Source: Thinopyrum elongatum (lineage: Eukaryota; Streptophyta; Magnoliopsida; Poales; Poaceae). Taken from it: a DNA stretch of 64,000 bases. The DNA lies in assembly GCA_011799875.1 (NCBI GenBank), contig CM022301.1, forward strand, positions 326,696,929 to 326,760,928. The letters run 5' to 3'. Below the pieces are notes generated by a model. That model saw only the letters and a list, made by a program, of their open reading frames with translations, was not told the origin of the DNA and did not search any database. Numbering within the stretch: position 1 is the first letter of the stretch; each line of letters begins with the position of its first letter. A program made the position numbers and the translations under genes. Shown here piece by piece: positions 10,355 to 23,163 of this stretch.

Positions 10355-12600
10355 CAAGGATACCATCCTTGGCTAGATTCAGACTCTCAATTTGGTTGCG
10401 GACATGTCGAGACTTGCCGCTGAGGAGTGGCTTCAGCGGTACACTCTTGAGACCTCCCTTCTGGAGATCTACTAGGGTGAGGAGATCTTCTGCGGAGCAA
10501 GCCGCCGGAATTGGCTTCTTCACAGAGACGCCAACAATGCCTACTTCCATGGCATTGTGAATGGGAGGCATAAGAAGTACTCTATCCCATGTATTTGGGA
10601 GGGAAGGGTCCTCTTGGAGGAGGTTGGGGCTATATCGGCCCTCATATACTCCTTCGACAAGGAGCTCTTCATGGAGGAACCCTGCTCTAGGGTTGCGTTA
10701 GCTGGGGATTGCTAGTCGGACGAGACCAAGGTGTCAATTTATAAGAATGCAGACCCGAGTCTCCCATTCTTGCTTGAAGAGGTAGGCAGGGCGATTAGGG
10801 AGATGAAATAAAGTTCGGCTCCTTGTCGAGATGGCCTACTGGTCACGTTCTTTTGGATGCTCTGGGAGCATATCCAGACGGTGAGTATGCTCATTTTTCC
10901 AAGAATTCTACATTGAAACATTGGACATGTCTCTCTTGGATTTTGGTGTGCTTACCCTGAACCCCAATCTAGTTGGGGTGACGGATATTCGTCACTTTAG
11001 GTCGATCACGATGATCAATGTTCTCCAACGGATCTATCCTAAGGTATGTGCAACGCGGTTCACCCCGGTGGGGGAACGCCTCACACATCCGTACTAGTTC
11101 ACCTTCTTAAGGGACAACATATTCATGATCAAAAAAATTAGTGCTTCATGATATTGTTCATGACGTAAAGGTTCAGTGCTAGAACGTGTGTTCCTTGAGG
11201 TGGATTTTCAGAAGGCGTGCGATCGTCTGGACTGGTCCTTTCTTCAACAAATTCTGGAGCGAAGGGGGTTGGATGATAGTTTGTGTTGTTGGGCCATGAC
11301 AATAATCATGGTGGGAGCACCACCATTAATATTAATGGGGAAGATGGCCCATTCTTTAGATCTTCTCGGGGGGTAAGGCAAAAGGATCATATTTCCCCTT
11401 CTCTTTAACCTTGCGGTGGACGCCCTGGCGGCCATCCTGGACAAAGCCAAGATGCCCGGCCACATCTCTGGTGTGGTACTAGTAGGGCATATTATCATTG
11501 GAGGCGGAGTGACACATCTTAAGTATCCGGATGATACCATGATCATGGTGGAGGGATCAGAGCTTCACATCGTAAATACCAAGTTCCTTCGTCTGTGCTT
11601 CAAGGTCATGTCAGACCATAAGATCAACTCGATGAGAGAGAGGATGTGGTTATGGGCTATGCGCTCATGGACCAACAATTGATTGCGGACAACCTTAATT
11701 GTAGATTGTTCACCTTTCCTATATCCTACCTAGGGATTTCGCTCTTGGACCCTAGGATCCATATTTGGGACTTTGTCTCGCTTATGGGGCAGGTTGCGTC
11801 CAAGGTGGACCCATGGCACGGAAGGCTCGCCTCGAAAGGGAGCAAATATGTGCTCATCGGCTCTTGTCTTGTGGGGTTGTTTATTCATCATGAAGGGGTA
11901 CATAGCTCCTTTGATAAGAATCGATCACGCTTCATCTAGCAGGCGGCCAATGGACCCCCGAAGTACCATACGGTGAAGTGGTATCAAATTTGCTTCCCTA
12001 AGGACCAAGGTGGTCTTGGTCTTTTGGCGTCTAGGCATGAACGTGACCTTTATGTTGCGATGGATGTGGCGGATTCTCACGGCCGAGGGTGCTTGTGACT
12101 ATAGCTTATCAAAGCTAAATATCTGGAGGGCCACCCTCTCACTGTCTGCGATCGTAGGGACGGTTCCCAATTTGAAAAACTATCCGGTTGATTAAGCATG
12201 AGATTCGTCTCGGACCTGTGTCTCCATAGGCAATGGAGAAGGGTCTCTTTTCTGGCAATGGAGAAGGGGCCCTGTTACATGCCAAGTTTTCGCCTATTTG
12301 CGATTTACTCTAATATGATGTTCTTGGTTGTCTCGGCCGCCCATCATGTTCCGTTGCACATTTGACCGCGAGTAGGCTTTAGCTTGGGCCGATTCGAGGG
12401 TGCCCCTCCCTCTGATGTTGATGGACTCTCTGTACATTGTGTCTTGGCACCTGAACTCGTCGGGTCACTTCTTTTGGGGCTCGGCCTACCGTGCCCTAGG
12501 TTGTGCGTCGACTCTGGCGTGGACCACTCCTTCCTAGAAAAGCCCCACTTCCATTGAAGATCAAGATCTTTCTTTGGCCGCTCCGTTGGCCGTTATTGCC
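10355..12600 (+). pseudogene. Decayed LINE ORF2 (L1-type reverse transcriptase)
   Basis: Several short frames on + carry L1-type RT landmarks in order: a linker resembling ANNAYFHGIVNGR at about 10526; VDFQKACDRLDW (11200-11235), the palm motif A region; QKDHISPLLFNLAVDALAA around 11378-11435; YPDD at 11524-11535 where the active site should read Y/F-A-D-D; FPISYLGISL near 11719; and a C-terminal segment ending in LPLKIKIFLW near 12550. Frameshifts and stops separate all parts and the catalytic Ala is Pro, so the gene is dead. The endonuclease part is absent. A Mutator-like element follows directly. Confidence 0.85.
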
Positions 12601-12633
12601 TTAGGACTTGTTGGATCCTGATGATTTACATTA

Positions 12634-13793
12634 GAGTTAATTATGCTATTACATAAAGTTGAGAAATGACACAAATTAGCCCTACAACTTGTGTTTGAGG
12701 TACATTTACATACATTTCCGTCAGTGACCGTTAACTCTCTCTCTGCTAACTTTGCCTACGTGGCTGGCTTTGCCTACGTGGCACCCCAGCCAGGCCGGAC
12801 CGGCACTCTCTTATTTGTGGGTCCCACCTATAAGTGAGAAAGAGAAAGAAAAAACAATGTAGCACTGTCGCTGCCCAAACTCGAACACAAGAGCTCCCGG
12901 TTCGGGGGTGTTGCACTGGCCAGTGCACCACTTTCTGTTGCTTAGTTGCATTGAGATACACATGTTTATATATCTTAGAAAAGGAGAATTGATCTGGAAC
13001 AAAACATTTTCACATTCTATTACTTGAACCGGCAGAATTGTTTTATCTACGTTCAAGAATTCGTTTCTTTGTATTCTGCTATCGAACAAGTTTGAACCGC
13101 CTGAATATACTTTATTTTTTTGTAAACCAAGGTAAAACCCAGGCTGTCCAATGAGCCATACGCGGGTAGATAAATTATAATAAAAATTAGTCCGCATGGA
13201 TTTTGATTCGATCCTACGTCGTTACAGTAATCGCCTTAAGGTTTGGCCCAATAACCATCACAGCCAAGATACCATATTATTGTCTAGAAAATCTATTTAT
13301 AGAAAATATTTTCTAAAAAAATAATTATAGAAACTGGTGGTATTTGATCTCTTTTTATTTAGTGCCTAAAAACAAGTTGATTGAACAGTAGACTGGCGGT
13401 CTGACCGGTAAAAATCTGAATCGAAAGGCTAGTCGGCTCGGTTTTCAAAATTATAGCAGAAGGGACGAAAAGCCCTGGAAGTGATATAGACAAGTAGAAG
13501 TAGGTACCTACCTACTTCTACTTCTCAAGTCAGCTGCAGTTGCTGCGCAGTTTTATTTTTCTATTTATTCTTCTTTTGCCATTTACAAGTTGACCCACAA
13601 ATAAGAGAGTATGGGCCCGGCCTCGCTGTCATGCCACGTAGGCAAAATTAACTGAGAGTTAACAGCCACTAACGAAAATGTATGTGAATGTACCTCAAAC
13701 ACTAGTTATAGGGCTAATTTGTGTCGTTTTACAACTTTATGTATGAATTTGTACGCACCATGCAAGTTTATGTACTAATAGTGTAATTAACTC
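12634..13793. mobile_element. Non-autonomous Mutator-like element (MULE)
   Basis: Terminal inverted repeats of roughly 190-200 bp begin GAGTTAATTATGCTATTA on the left (12634-12830) and, reversed, GAGTTAATTACACTATTA on the right (13595-13793), with internal mismatches. Both ends are flanked by the perfect 9-bp direct repeat TTTACATTA (12625-12633 and 13794-13802), the TSD length of Mutator. The 1160-bp element encodes no transposase; the 128-codon minus-strand ORF at 12811-13197 has no recognisable feature. It would need a transposase from elsewhere. Confidence 0.9.
13492..13523. repeat. Perfect 15-bp inverted repeat with CC spacer
   Basis: AAGTAGAAGTAGGTA is followed by CC and then by its exact reverse complement. 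It lies inside the MULE just before the right terminal repeat. Confidence 0.95.
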
Positions 13794-13802
13794 TTTACAT
13801 TA

Positions 13803-15890
13803 TAAATAATGCGCGGGGTGAAAAACTGTTTGAAGAGAAATATGTGGCTAATCCTCGACTCAAATCAAACACATACGCCGTGTCACATCTCCCAACTGTG
13901 CTACTTGAATATTCTATTATTCAATCCAGTATTTTTCAACCAATTCGTACACTTATTGACATATACTAGTTTTTCTCCAACTAGATGGTCGAGCAGCAAG
14001 CAACGGAAAAGCTGATATGAATTGTTTTTCGGCAACTTTGTTTTTTCAAGCCTTTCTGACTAGGTGTACGCTGCATCTGCCCATCCACATTGCACACGAA
14101 GATTCCCACTTAAACTGCATGGCTTGTCGTATCCGGGATTACAAAAATGGCATATTATAACTACATAAGTGTACCAGATGCATGAGTAGTGGCCGTATAA
14201 TACCACCCCGGAGAGAGGTTCTGAGGTCCATTGGCATTCTTCTAGCCCCTGAGATTTGTTTACAAGCGATTGACTTGGACTAGGATACATGCATACAGAT
14301 GGGCCTTGACTTCGGGATCCAAAAATGTGCCACGGTACTTCAGGTGCAGCCTCGTGCAGGCATTATTTCGTCCTTATCTCCAACGATATGCAGTTGTTTT
14401 GACGATCATGTGAGACAAAAAATAACCCTGACAGAAATGGGAGATAAATTTGATTATCACATCAAGCTCAGCCCATCCCTCAGGTGGCGCAGGTTTGACG
14501 GGCACGGCGCTAATCCCGAAACTCTATTTTAAAGAGGATTATTTGGCAGCTCAAAAGGCCAAGCCTCGAAAGGTCGCCACTAACCACAATCTCGTGCCCA
14601 ACTAACTTTGGATTTTATATGCTCGATGTATTCTTTTGTCCGCGTCTGCACATCACCGTGGCCTTGGCGTGGCGTCACATGGCAACTGGGGAGCTGCACC
14701 ACACACCACACACATATACTATGTGTACTCCTACTTGTTTTATGCCCATCATCAAACTCCAATCATACGTCGAACGGAACGAGATGCCAGACCATTTGAT
14801 TTCATTTACAAAATCGCTGGACAAAATAAATACTATACTAGTACCACTAGGCAGCAGCTGATCTCGCTCCGGCGAACCACCTGAGCTAATGAATGTGGCG
14901 GGAGTAAACAAACGCGCGCAATGCGACCTTTGTTCGTTGTGCGTGTGCGTGTGCGCGCGCGAATGCAATCTAGCTTGATGTCACCCACTAAGAATCTAGC
15001 GCCACCAGTAATCAGTCGCAAATACTCCAACCTTAATGCCACTTCACCAAGAATCTAGTGCTGCCACCACCCACACGGTCACCGCGCTAATGGACATGGC
15101 TAACAACTCCAACTTTTGGCCATGTCTTTTCGTGAGAGCGGTTTACTGGTCGCCCAGGAATTCGAGATTTCAGATCAACAGCCGGCGACGCCCTACCGCG
15201 CGCGCCTCGCTTCTTCGTCTGGTCGGTCGCCGCTGCCGATGCGTGCGTTTACAGAAGAAGCTGGGGCATTTCTGTACGGAAAATGTATATAAGACGAGGC
15301 CTGAGTAGCGGCAGCGGCGAGCGAGGTTCTTCGGCTCGGTGACGCTGCGTCGCATGGGCCAGCCTACGGTGGCCGTGGCTGCGGGGGGACATCCGGACAG
15401 AAAGTGGTGACGGGCGGCGACGTGCTCTCGCCAAGCTTCGTGTTTGCCTGCTGCTTCCTTTCACACACCACGCGCGTCACGTAGCTAGCGTACGGTCGCC
15501 GTGCTGTCCGGCCGGCGCGCGGCGAGTAGCAGGGCTGCTGGGCGAGACGTCAGGTGCGGTTGCGCTGATTTTGGGCTTTTGGCCGCCGTGCCGCGTCACG
15601 TGGCGGCGGGAGCTACTCTACGGTAAGCCGACTGAAGGTCTGTGGAGTGAGCGGGCGGGTGAGGTCAGTCGACGGCCGCCTCGGCCCTCAGGAATGCTGT
15701 TTCGCTTTCGCGTGCGCACATCCGGATCCGGGGCGAGAGGCACGCCACCTCGAGTCCTCGACGCGTCCAGCCGCGCTCGTGCTCGGTGCAGCGTCTGGGG
15801 ACCGCTCGCTGCACGCCACCTCGAGTTCATCCATGTATTTTCCTGGCTACGTGCGATTAAGACAACAAAGAAAATGATGTTCCAGGAGGA
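13803..15890. other. Low-copy-looking DNA without recognised gene
   Basis: The left part is AT-balanced; the right part (15170-15840) is GC- and CpG-rich. I recognise no domain in any frame. It contains a short GT/GC simple repeat at 14937-14963, a TATATAA at 15286-15292, and CACGTGGC (a G-box/ABRE core) at 15597-15604. These look like remnants of a host promoter or leader, but no coding sequence follows before the LINE-type leader near 15900. Confidence 0.4.
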
Positions 15891-15899
15891 CGGTCTTCA

Positions 15900-16085
15900 T
15901 GAGAATAGGTACCCGGCCCCTAGGGTTTCTACTTCTCCGACAATTCAGCGCCGCGAGTCTTGTCTTCCAGCGCTCGACGGATCCTTCGCCCCCTCCCCTC
16001 TCTCAACCTCTTCATCCATCTCGGGCTCACTCGAGGGACAACTGGTTTGTCTTTCACGGCCTTGGTTGGACTCGGGGTTGGGTAG
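15900..16085 (+). other. 5' leader of the LINE-type ORF1, cut by Gypsy insertion
   Basis: This CT-rich leader ends in GGGGTTGGGTAG. Its last five bases, GGTAG (16081-16085), are repeated right after the Gypsy element at 29435-29439, where the leader continues with GGTTTCGGGGG to the ATG at 29475. The 5' limit is not defined. Confidence 0.5.
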
Positions 16086-16619
16086 TATTGGGGATATAAC
16101 TATTGAGTATAAACCGTCTAGAAGGGACCGGGTTATGTTCATAGTGATTTACCTGTATTGAAGTCCATGAAGACATAGAGGATGGCGACTTACGAAGGAG
16201 ACTTAATAAGAAGGCCCAAAGCCCAAAGGCGAGTTAGGGCCCATAGATGTAAACCGGCATAAGTATATGACTTGTATTGTAAGATAGGAAAGAGTGGATA
16301 CCGAACCGGACACATTTATGAGCCAGCCGGGATTCTGTGAACCGCCGGGCGTCAACCTGTGTATATAAAGGGACAACCCGGCGGCGGTTTAGGGGAGAAC
16401 AGATCGAGCGCCAGGTTAAGCGTATTCGCTCCCTGGTCATCGAAACCCTAGCAATACCACCTCAAACTGGATTAGGCCTTCACCTTCACCGCAAGGGGCC
16501 GAACCAGTATAAACCCCCCGTGTCCTTTGTCCTGATTAATCCCTTTAAACTAACCTCATTGCGATGGCTCCACGACTAAGTCCTCACACTAGGACATCTG
16601 TCGTGACTATTCCACGACA
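16086..16619 (+). repeat. Gypsy 5' LTR
   Basis: It is 534 bp, ending ...ATTCCACGACA next to the primer site. It carries the promoter TATATAAA at 16362-16369. It is 7 bp longer than the 3' LTR because AAAGCCC is duplicated near 16217. Confidence 0.92.
16362..16369 (+). promoter_or_regulatory. TATA box of Gypsy 5' LTR
   Basis: TATATAAA is followed by GGGACAACCCGGCGGCGG. It is conserved in the 3' LTR at 29177-29184. Transcription would start about 30 bp downstream. Confidence 0.7.
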
Positions 16620-16620
16620 G

Positions 16621-16640
16621 TTGGCGCCCACCGTGGGGCC
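16621..16640 (+). other. Putative primer-binding site
   Basis: TTGGCGCCCACCGTGGGGCC lies one base after the LTR end. It has the TGGCGCC core expected opposite a tRNA 3' end; I did not assign the tRNA. Confidence 0.6.
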
Positions 16641-16707
16641 AGCGCACGGTGGTTTCGAGTTCTTGAAGGGCAACTTCGAAGGGATCAAGGGATACGCTGT
16701 GGGCCGG

Positions 16708-19700
16708 ATGACCAAGAGTCATGGCGGCAAGCTCTACATCGACGACGAAGGCTGGGGCCCCGAGGCCAGCTCAATTGAGTACGGGTACCGGGTCCCCTTC
16801 GGTGGAATTCACGTCTTCATTGGCAAGATCGGCGAACCGGGCCCTGAGCCGGACACCTGCACCGACATCATCGAGACGGCTCAGCGTGCAAAACCCGCCC
16901 GAGTTCAGCCCGCCATGAGTCGTGCCTTCGTGGGATTCATCAATGGTGCGGGATCTGAGGATAAATCAGTATCTGACGGTGAGGCAGTTGTCTATTCTGA
17001 TGGCGAGTCATCCACCGGTGAAACCGAGTCATTGTACCGACTGCAAGACGGTCGGCTTGGGGGCTGTTCCGATAGCGATAGTATTCCGGACCCCTACGAG
17101 CCGCCGAACCGGGTTGCAATCTTCATGGCCGGTACGCAGCCAGTGCAGCACTCTTCAACTGCAGCGGCATTGATTTCCGGATCAGCAGCGGCGACGGCAG
17201 CCGGGGCAGGAGGCCCTGCGCGCCCGCCGGCTCAAGTCTTGTCCGGTTTACTAGACGCCTTGGCAATACTGCTGACGACGGAGGTTAACCCAGATAATCA
17301 AGATCAGCATAACGCGGAAGTCGTGAAATTGCGAGATCAGATAGCTAAAGCTAAGGAAGACCTGGCAGCTGAAGATGCCAGGATGGCTGCGGAGCGGGTT
17401 ACGTTGGATGCTCAGGCGCAGCGGATTCAGTCGGAGTCTTACCGGCTCATGCTAGATCAGAACGCTTCAAACGAAGTCATGAGGAGGAGGCATCAGTCTC
17501 GCCTGCCACCGGTTTACGAGGCGAGGAACCTTTTTAACACGCCAGGAGCAGGAACCAGTAACCCGCCAGTGGCGGACTGGGTTGAAGCGCCTGGGACGGG
17601 AGCGCCGGTTCAGCCACGCACCACGGATCCGCCTCGTCAGAACAATATCCTGCCGCAACACATGCCAACACCACCGGGTCATTACTCTAACCCTTTGGAT
17701 AACATGATCGCTGCAGCGTCACGATTGGCGGCTATCCCGGTTGAAGGCGAGTCTCCAACGGAGGTTGAGATGCGGAGGGCTAGAGAGCTCATTCAGACAG
17801 CATTGGTTCAGCAGCAGGCTTATTCTTACAGTCGAAGCCGGATTCATTCCACCCCTCGCCCAAGCCGGAGTTACAGTAGGCATATTGACGAACCAGCTGT
17901 GTCAAGCAGTGGGCGGAACCATAACCAGCCTCGTGGACATAACCCGGCGGGCGGTGGTGCTGATGCTCAGAACGTGGTGGGTCAAGGTAGAGCACGTCGA
18001 GAGGCCGAGCTGGCGGCGCAATATGCGGCCCGTCAACCTTCTCCGGTTCGTCCGACAACTTCGGTGGAGCCAGGTGTAACCTTTAGGAATTTGGGCGTGC
18101 CATGTTTAGTGCCGGCCATACGTAATGAGCGTCTGCCCAAGGATTTTAAGGGCCCTCGCAAGGTGCCTAACTATACAGCCGATTTACCTCCTGAAGCATG
18201 GATCGAGAGTTATGAGATGGCCATGGAATTGCTAGATGTTAGCGATGCGGCATGTGCTAAATATTTCCCCCTGATGTTGGATGGAACGGCTCGCACTTGG
18301 TTGAAGGGCCTCCCTGCCAACTCCATTGGGTCATGGGCTGAGTTAAAGGCCCGGTTTATCCAGAATTTCAAAGATACGTGCAAGTAGCCTATGTCAATTG
18401 TGGATCTGGATGCCTGTGTCCAAGAAGAGGGTGAGTCCACAACCCATTGGGTGCGCCGGGTTTCGACCATTTTACATTCATCGGATCGCATCAATGCCGG
18501 TTCAGCGGTCATAATGTTGCAGAAGAATTGTCGGTTTACGCCTCTTAAGCAGAAGTTGGGTCGGCTCAAGCGCCACTGCAATGACATGGGAGAGCTGATG
18601 ACGGCTCTGGTTAAGTACGCTGACTCTGATGGTACCAAGGACCCCGAGTCTGATGATGACAAGCCGGGAAAGGGAAAGAAGAGCAGCAGCACCAGAGGAC
18701 AGCAGCATAATCCGGCGAATCAGGGAGGCAATGGTAAGCGCAAAGCTGATAATAGTTTGGACTTTGTGGCTAACACCAACGCACAGAATAATGGCCAGCG
18801 TCGTAAAGGTAAACCGCCCCCACGGGCCGGAGGGTCAGGCTTTAATCTTGAGCAGATGCTAAATCAGCCCTGCCCAAGGCATGGGACGCGAGAAAGACCG
18901 TCTGGCCACCTCTGGAAGGATTGCTACATCATGAAGGAGTATAAAAATTCCAATCTTTTTCAAGACAATCATGGACCGGGTGGTGGTTCAGGATCCGGTT
19001 CTCATGGGCCGGGTTACGGCGGTGGCGGTTCTAGTTCTGGATTCCAAGGTAATCAGGGCAATCAAGGCAATCAGGGTGGCTACCATCAACAGTCAGGTCA
19101 GGGGAATCAGCAACAGCAATCTGGGTATCAGAGTAACCCAAAGCAGTTGAATAGTGGGCAGTACCACGTCTTCACCACAAATCTATGCAAACGGGATCAG
19201 AAGCTTCATAAAAGGGCAGTGAACGCCGTTGAACTGGCGGTTCCCCGTTACTTGCGCTGGTCTGAGCAGCCCATCGTGTGGAGTCGGGAAGATCACCCGC
19301 CCCGGGTTGATAATCCGGGTCACCTAGCATTGGTGGTTGCACCCCAGGTTGGAGGGTATAAGTTTACCAAGGTACTCATGGACGGAGGGAGCAGCATCAA
19401 TATCCTTTATTACGAAACTTTCCGTCGCATGGGGTTGACAGATAAAAATCTTAAACCGTCGAATACAGTTTTCCATGGTGTGGTGCCTGGTAAGTCGGCG
19501 TACCCTGTTGGTAAGATAGCTCTGGAAGTTGCCTTTGGAGATGATCATGACTCTAGGTCAGAGACATTGACCTTTGAAGTAGTCAAAATTCACAGCCCGT
19601 ATCACGCTCTGTTTGGACGGCCGGCTTATGCCAAGTTCATGGCACGGCCTTGTTATGTTTATCTGCAGCTCAAGATGCCGGGTTACAAGGGGACCATCAC

Positions 19701-22700
19701 AGTAAATGGGAGCCGAAAGATAGCCTTGGAATGTGAAGAGGGTGATGCGGCTTATGCTGAGTCGGTTTGTGCAACAGAGGAGTTAAAATTTTACAAGGAC
19801 AATGTTGATCCGGTGGATATGACGTCTTTGAAAAAGCCAACTACAGAGCATGATCCGGTTTTGAAGTTTAAATCGGCAGATGACACTAAGATGGTTGATT
19901 TTGTTCCTGGCGATTCATCCAAGCAGTTCAGCATCAGTGCTAATATGGATCCGAAATAGGAAAGCGTGCTCATCGAGTTCATCCGTGAGAACCGGGACAT
20001 CTTTGCATGGAAACCTTCTGACATGCCAGGTGTACCGAGGGAACTCGCTGAGCACACTCTCAATATTAATCCCAAGTTTAAACCGGTCAAGCAGTTTCTT
20101 CGTCGTTTCAATGAAGAAAGGCGTAAGGCCATTGGTGAGGAGGTAGCCCGGCTCTTGGCGGCTGGGTTTATTGTTGAAGTTTTTCATCCTGAGTGGTTGG
20201 CTAACCCGGTGCTGGTACTTAAGAAGAACGGCACTTGGCGCATGTGTGTGGACTACACGGATCTAAACAAGGCTTGTCCGGCTGATCCTTTTGCTCTCCC
20301 TCGTATTGATCAGATTATTGATGCTACGGCGGGTTGTGAGCGTTTGAGTTTTTTGGATGCTTATTCTGGTTATCATCAGATCAAGATGGCAGTTAAGGAC
20401 CAGGAGAAGACAGCTTTCATAACTCCCTTTGGAGCCTTCTGTTATGTGTCTATGCCTTTTGGGCTCAAGAGTGCCCAGGCGACTTACCAGCGATGTGTGC
20501 AGAATTATTTTCATAATCAGATTGGACGCAATGTTCATGCTTATGTGGATGATATTGTGGTGAAATCCAGAAAGAAGGAGACATTGATAGACGACTTGAA
20601 GGAAACCTTTGATAATCTCCGAGTTTATAAGATGATGCTTAATCCGGCCAAGTGTGTTTTTGGTGTGCCGGCGGGCAAGCTTTTGGGCCTTCTGGTGTCT
20701 AACAGGGGCATTGAAGCTAATCCGGAGAAGATCAAAGCCGTTACTTCTCTGGCTAAACCGGCGTGTATCAATGATGTTCAACGTCTGGCGGGTCGTATTG
20801 CGGCGCTAAGCCGGTTCATAAGCCGCCTCGGTGAGAAGGCCATCCCTTTGTATCAGATGATGAAAAAGACAGATGACTTCGTCTGGAGTGACGCTGCTAA
20901 TGAGGCATTTGAGGCGCTTAAGAAGCAGCTGGCTGAGCCGCCGGTCCTAGCTGCGCCCGTTGATAAGGAGTCGCTGTTGTTATATGTGACTGCTAATAGC
21001 CGGGCTGTCAATGTGGCCATTGTGGTTGAAAGGAAAGAGGCAGGCAAGGAATATCCGGTTCAACGGCCGGTTTATTATATCAGCGAAGTGCTTATTGAGT
21101 CCAAGCAGAGATACCCACATTGGCAGAAGCTTGTATATGGGGTTTTCATGGCAAGCCGGAAGCTTAAGCAATATTTTCAGGGTCACCCCATTACTGTGGT
21201 TAGCTCTGCTCCTTTAGGAGATATCATACAAAACAGGGAAGCAACAGGCCGGGTTGCCAAATGGGTCATTGAACTTGGGCCTCATGGTTTGAAGTATATG
21301 CCTCGCACGACCATCAAGTCTCAAGCACTGGTGGATTTCATCAATGACTGGACAGAGCTGCAGATGCCTGAGGAAAAACCAGATAACACATATTGGACTA
21401 TTCACTTTGATGGGTCCAGGCAATTGGAGGGCTCGGGGGCTGGAGTTGTGCTTGCTTCCCCTCGAGGTGATAAATTTTGTTATGTTCTCCGTTTGATGTT
21501 CCCTTGCACTAACAATGCAGCTAAATATGAGGCCTTGCTCCACGGTCTTTGGATGGCTAAGGAGATGAACTTAAGCCGGGTAAGGTGCTTTGGTGACTCA
21601 GATTTGGTGGCTCAACAAGTCTCTGGTACTTGGGATTCTAAGGATCCCCTCATGGCGGCTTATCGACGAGAGGCGGATGTTATTGCTGGTCACTTCAAGG
21701 GTTATCAAGTTGAGCATGTTGATCGGAGGAAAAATGAAGCGGCTGATGCCTTAAGCCGGTTGGGTTCTCAACGTAAACCGGTGCCACCTAATGTCTTTCT
21801 TGACGTTTTGCATAACCCGTCGGTCAAGTTACCTACAGAGGAGGATTTGGCTATTCCTGACCCGGAAGCTCAGTTGGTGGCGGCACTTCATGTTATTCCT
21901 GATTGGACGGTTCCATATTTGGCATATATGACCCGGGGCGAGTTACCTAAGGATGAAACCTTGGCCAGGCAAATAACCTGGCGGTCCAAGTCAATGACAA
22001 TTGTCAATGGAGAGCTGCACCATTGCAGCGTTACCGGGGCGTTTCAGCGTTGTGTTTCTCCTGAAGAAGGCAGTGAGATTCTGCGTGAGATCCATGAAGG
22101 AGATTGTGGTCATCACGCCGGCTCTAAATCTCTTGTAGCCAAGGCTTTTCGTCACGGTTTTTATTGGTTGACGGCTCATGCTGATGCTGAGGACTTGGTC
22201 AAAAAATGTGACGGTTGTCAGAAGTTTTCACGTCGAGCTCATGTTCCGGCTCAGGAGTTGAGAATGATTCCAATCACTTGGCCGTTTGCAGTTTGGGGGC
22301 TTGATATGGTTGGACCTTTTAAGAGGTCCAAGGATAAGAAGACCCACCTCTTGGTGGCGGTTGATAAATTTACTAAGTGGGTAGAGGCAGAGCCAGTCAG
22401 TAAGTGTGATGCAGCAACGGCGGTTCAATTCATGAAGAAGGTGATCTTCCGTTTTGGCTTTCCACACAGCATTGTAACAGACAATGGCACTAATCTCTCC
22501 AAGGGTGCAATGAAAGAATTTTGTCAACGTGAGCATATCCGGCTTGATGTATCGTCAGTGGCTCACCCCCAATCTAATGGTCAAGCTGAGAGAGCCAATC
22601 AAGAGATCCTGAGAGGCATCAAGCCCTGGCTTATGGTTCCCTTACAGAGGACGCCGGGTTGTTGGGTAGAGGAGTTACCCTCGGTGCTATGGAGCATCAA

Positions 22701-23163
22701 CACAACGCCCAACAGATCTACGGGTTACACGCCTTTTTTCATGGTTTATGGAGTAGAGGCGGTTCTCCCCAGTGACATCCGTCACGATTCACCTCGGGTG
22801 GCAGCTTACGTTGAAGCTGATAATGAAAAGGCACGTCAGGATGCACTTGACCTGTTAGATGAGGCGCGTGATCTCGCAGCGGCTCATTCGGCGATTTACC
22901 AGCAAGATCTACGTCGTTATCACAGCCGTCGGGTCAAGACCAGAACCTTTCAAGAAGGCGACTTAGTGCTCCGGCTTATCCAGGATCAGGCTGATATGCA
23001 CAAGTTATCCCCACCTTGGGAAAGACCCTTTGTGGTCAGCAAGAATCTGAACAACAGGTCATACTACCTTATTGATGTTCGAGACCACAAGGACTCACGC
23101 ACGTCGGAGGAAGAGACTCGCCGGCCGTGGAATGTTGCTCATCTTCGGCCTTACTACACCTGA
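16708..23163 (+). pseudogene. Gypsy gag-pol polyprotein, two in-frame TAG codons
   Basis: One reading frame of 2152 codons runs from ATG 16708 to TGA 23163, interrupted only by TAG at 18385-18387 (codon 560) and 19957-19959 (codon 1084). The ATG was chosen because it is the first in frame after the primer site. Order: gag (retrotransposon gag domain about codons 480-600); a C/H-rich segment with CPRHGT and HLWKDC near codons 723-743; aspartic protease DGGSS at codon 892; RT with YVDD at codons 1279-1282 (20542-20553); RNase H with FDGS, an EALLHG helix and DSD; integrase with an HHCC zinc site (GDCGHHAG...CDGCQKF) and D-D-E core (LDMVGPF at codon 1866, TDNGT, GQAERA). There is no chromodomain. 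Both stops would be CAG in an intact copy by comparison with the usual gag-pol reading, which is inference. Apart from them the enzyme motifs look intact. Confidence 0.9.

Noticed and set aside
12811..13197. 128-codon minus-strand ORF inside the MULE
   Set aside because: It overlaps the left terminal repeat, has no recognisable domain and no supporting start context.
15571..16161. 196-codon plus-strand ORF upstream of and into the Gypsy 5' LTR
   Set aside because: It runs across the insertion border into the LTR and lies in GC-rich DNA where long chance frames are common.
18385..18387. Programmed stop-codon readthrough between gag and pol
   Set aside because: Two stops exist, one inside gag and one before RT; context is unlike known readthrough signals and both fit CAG-to-TAG decay.
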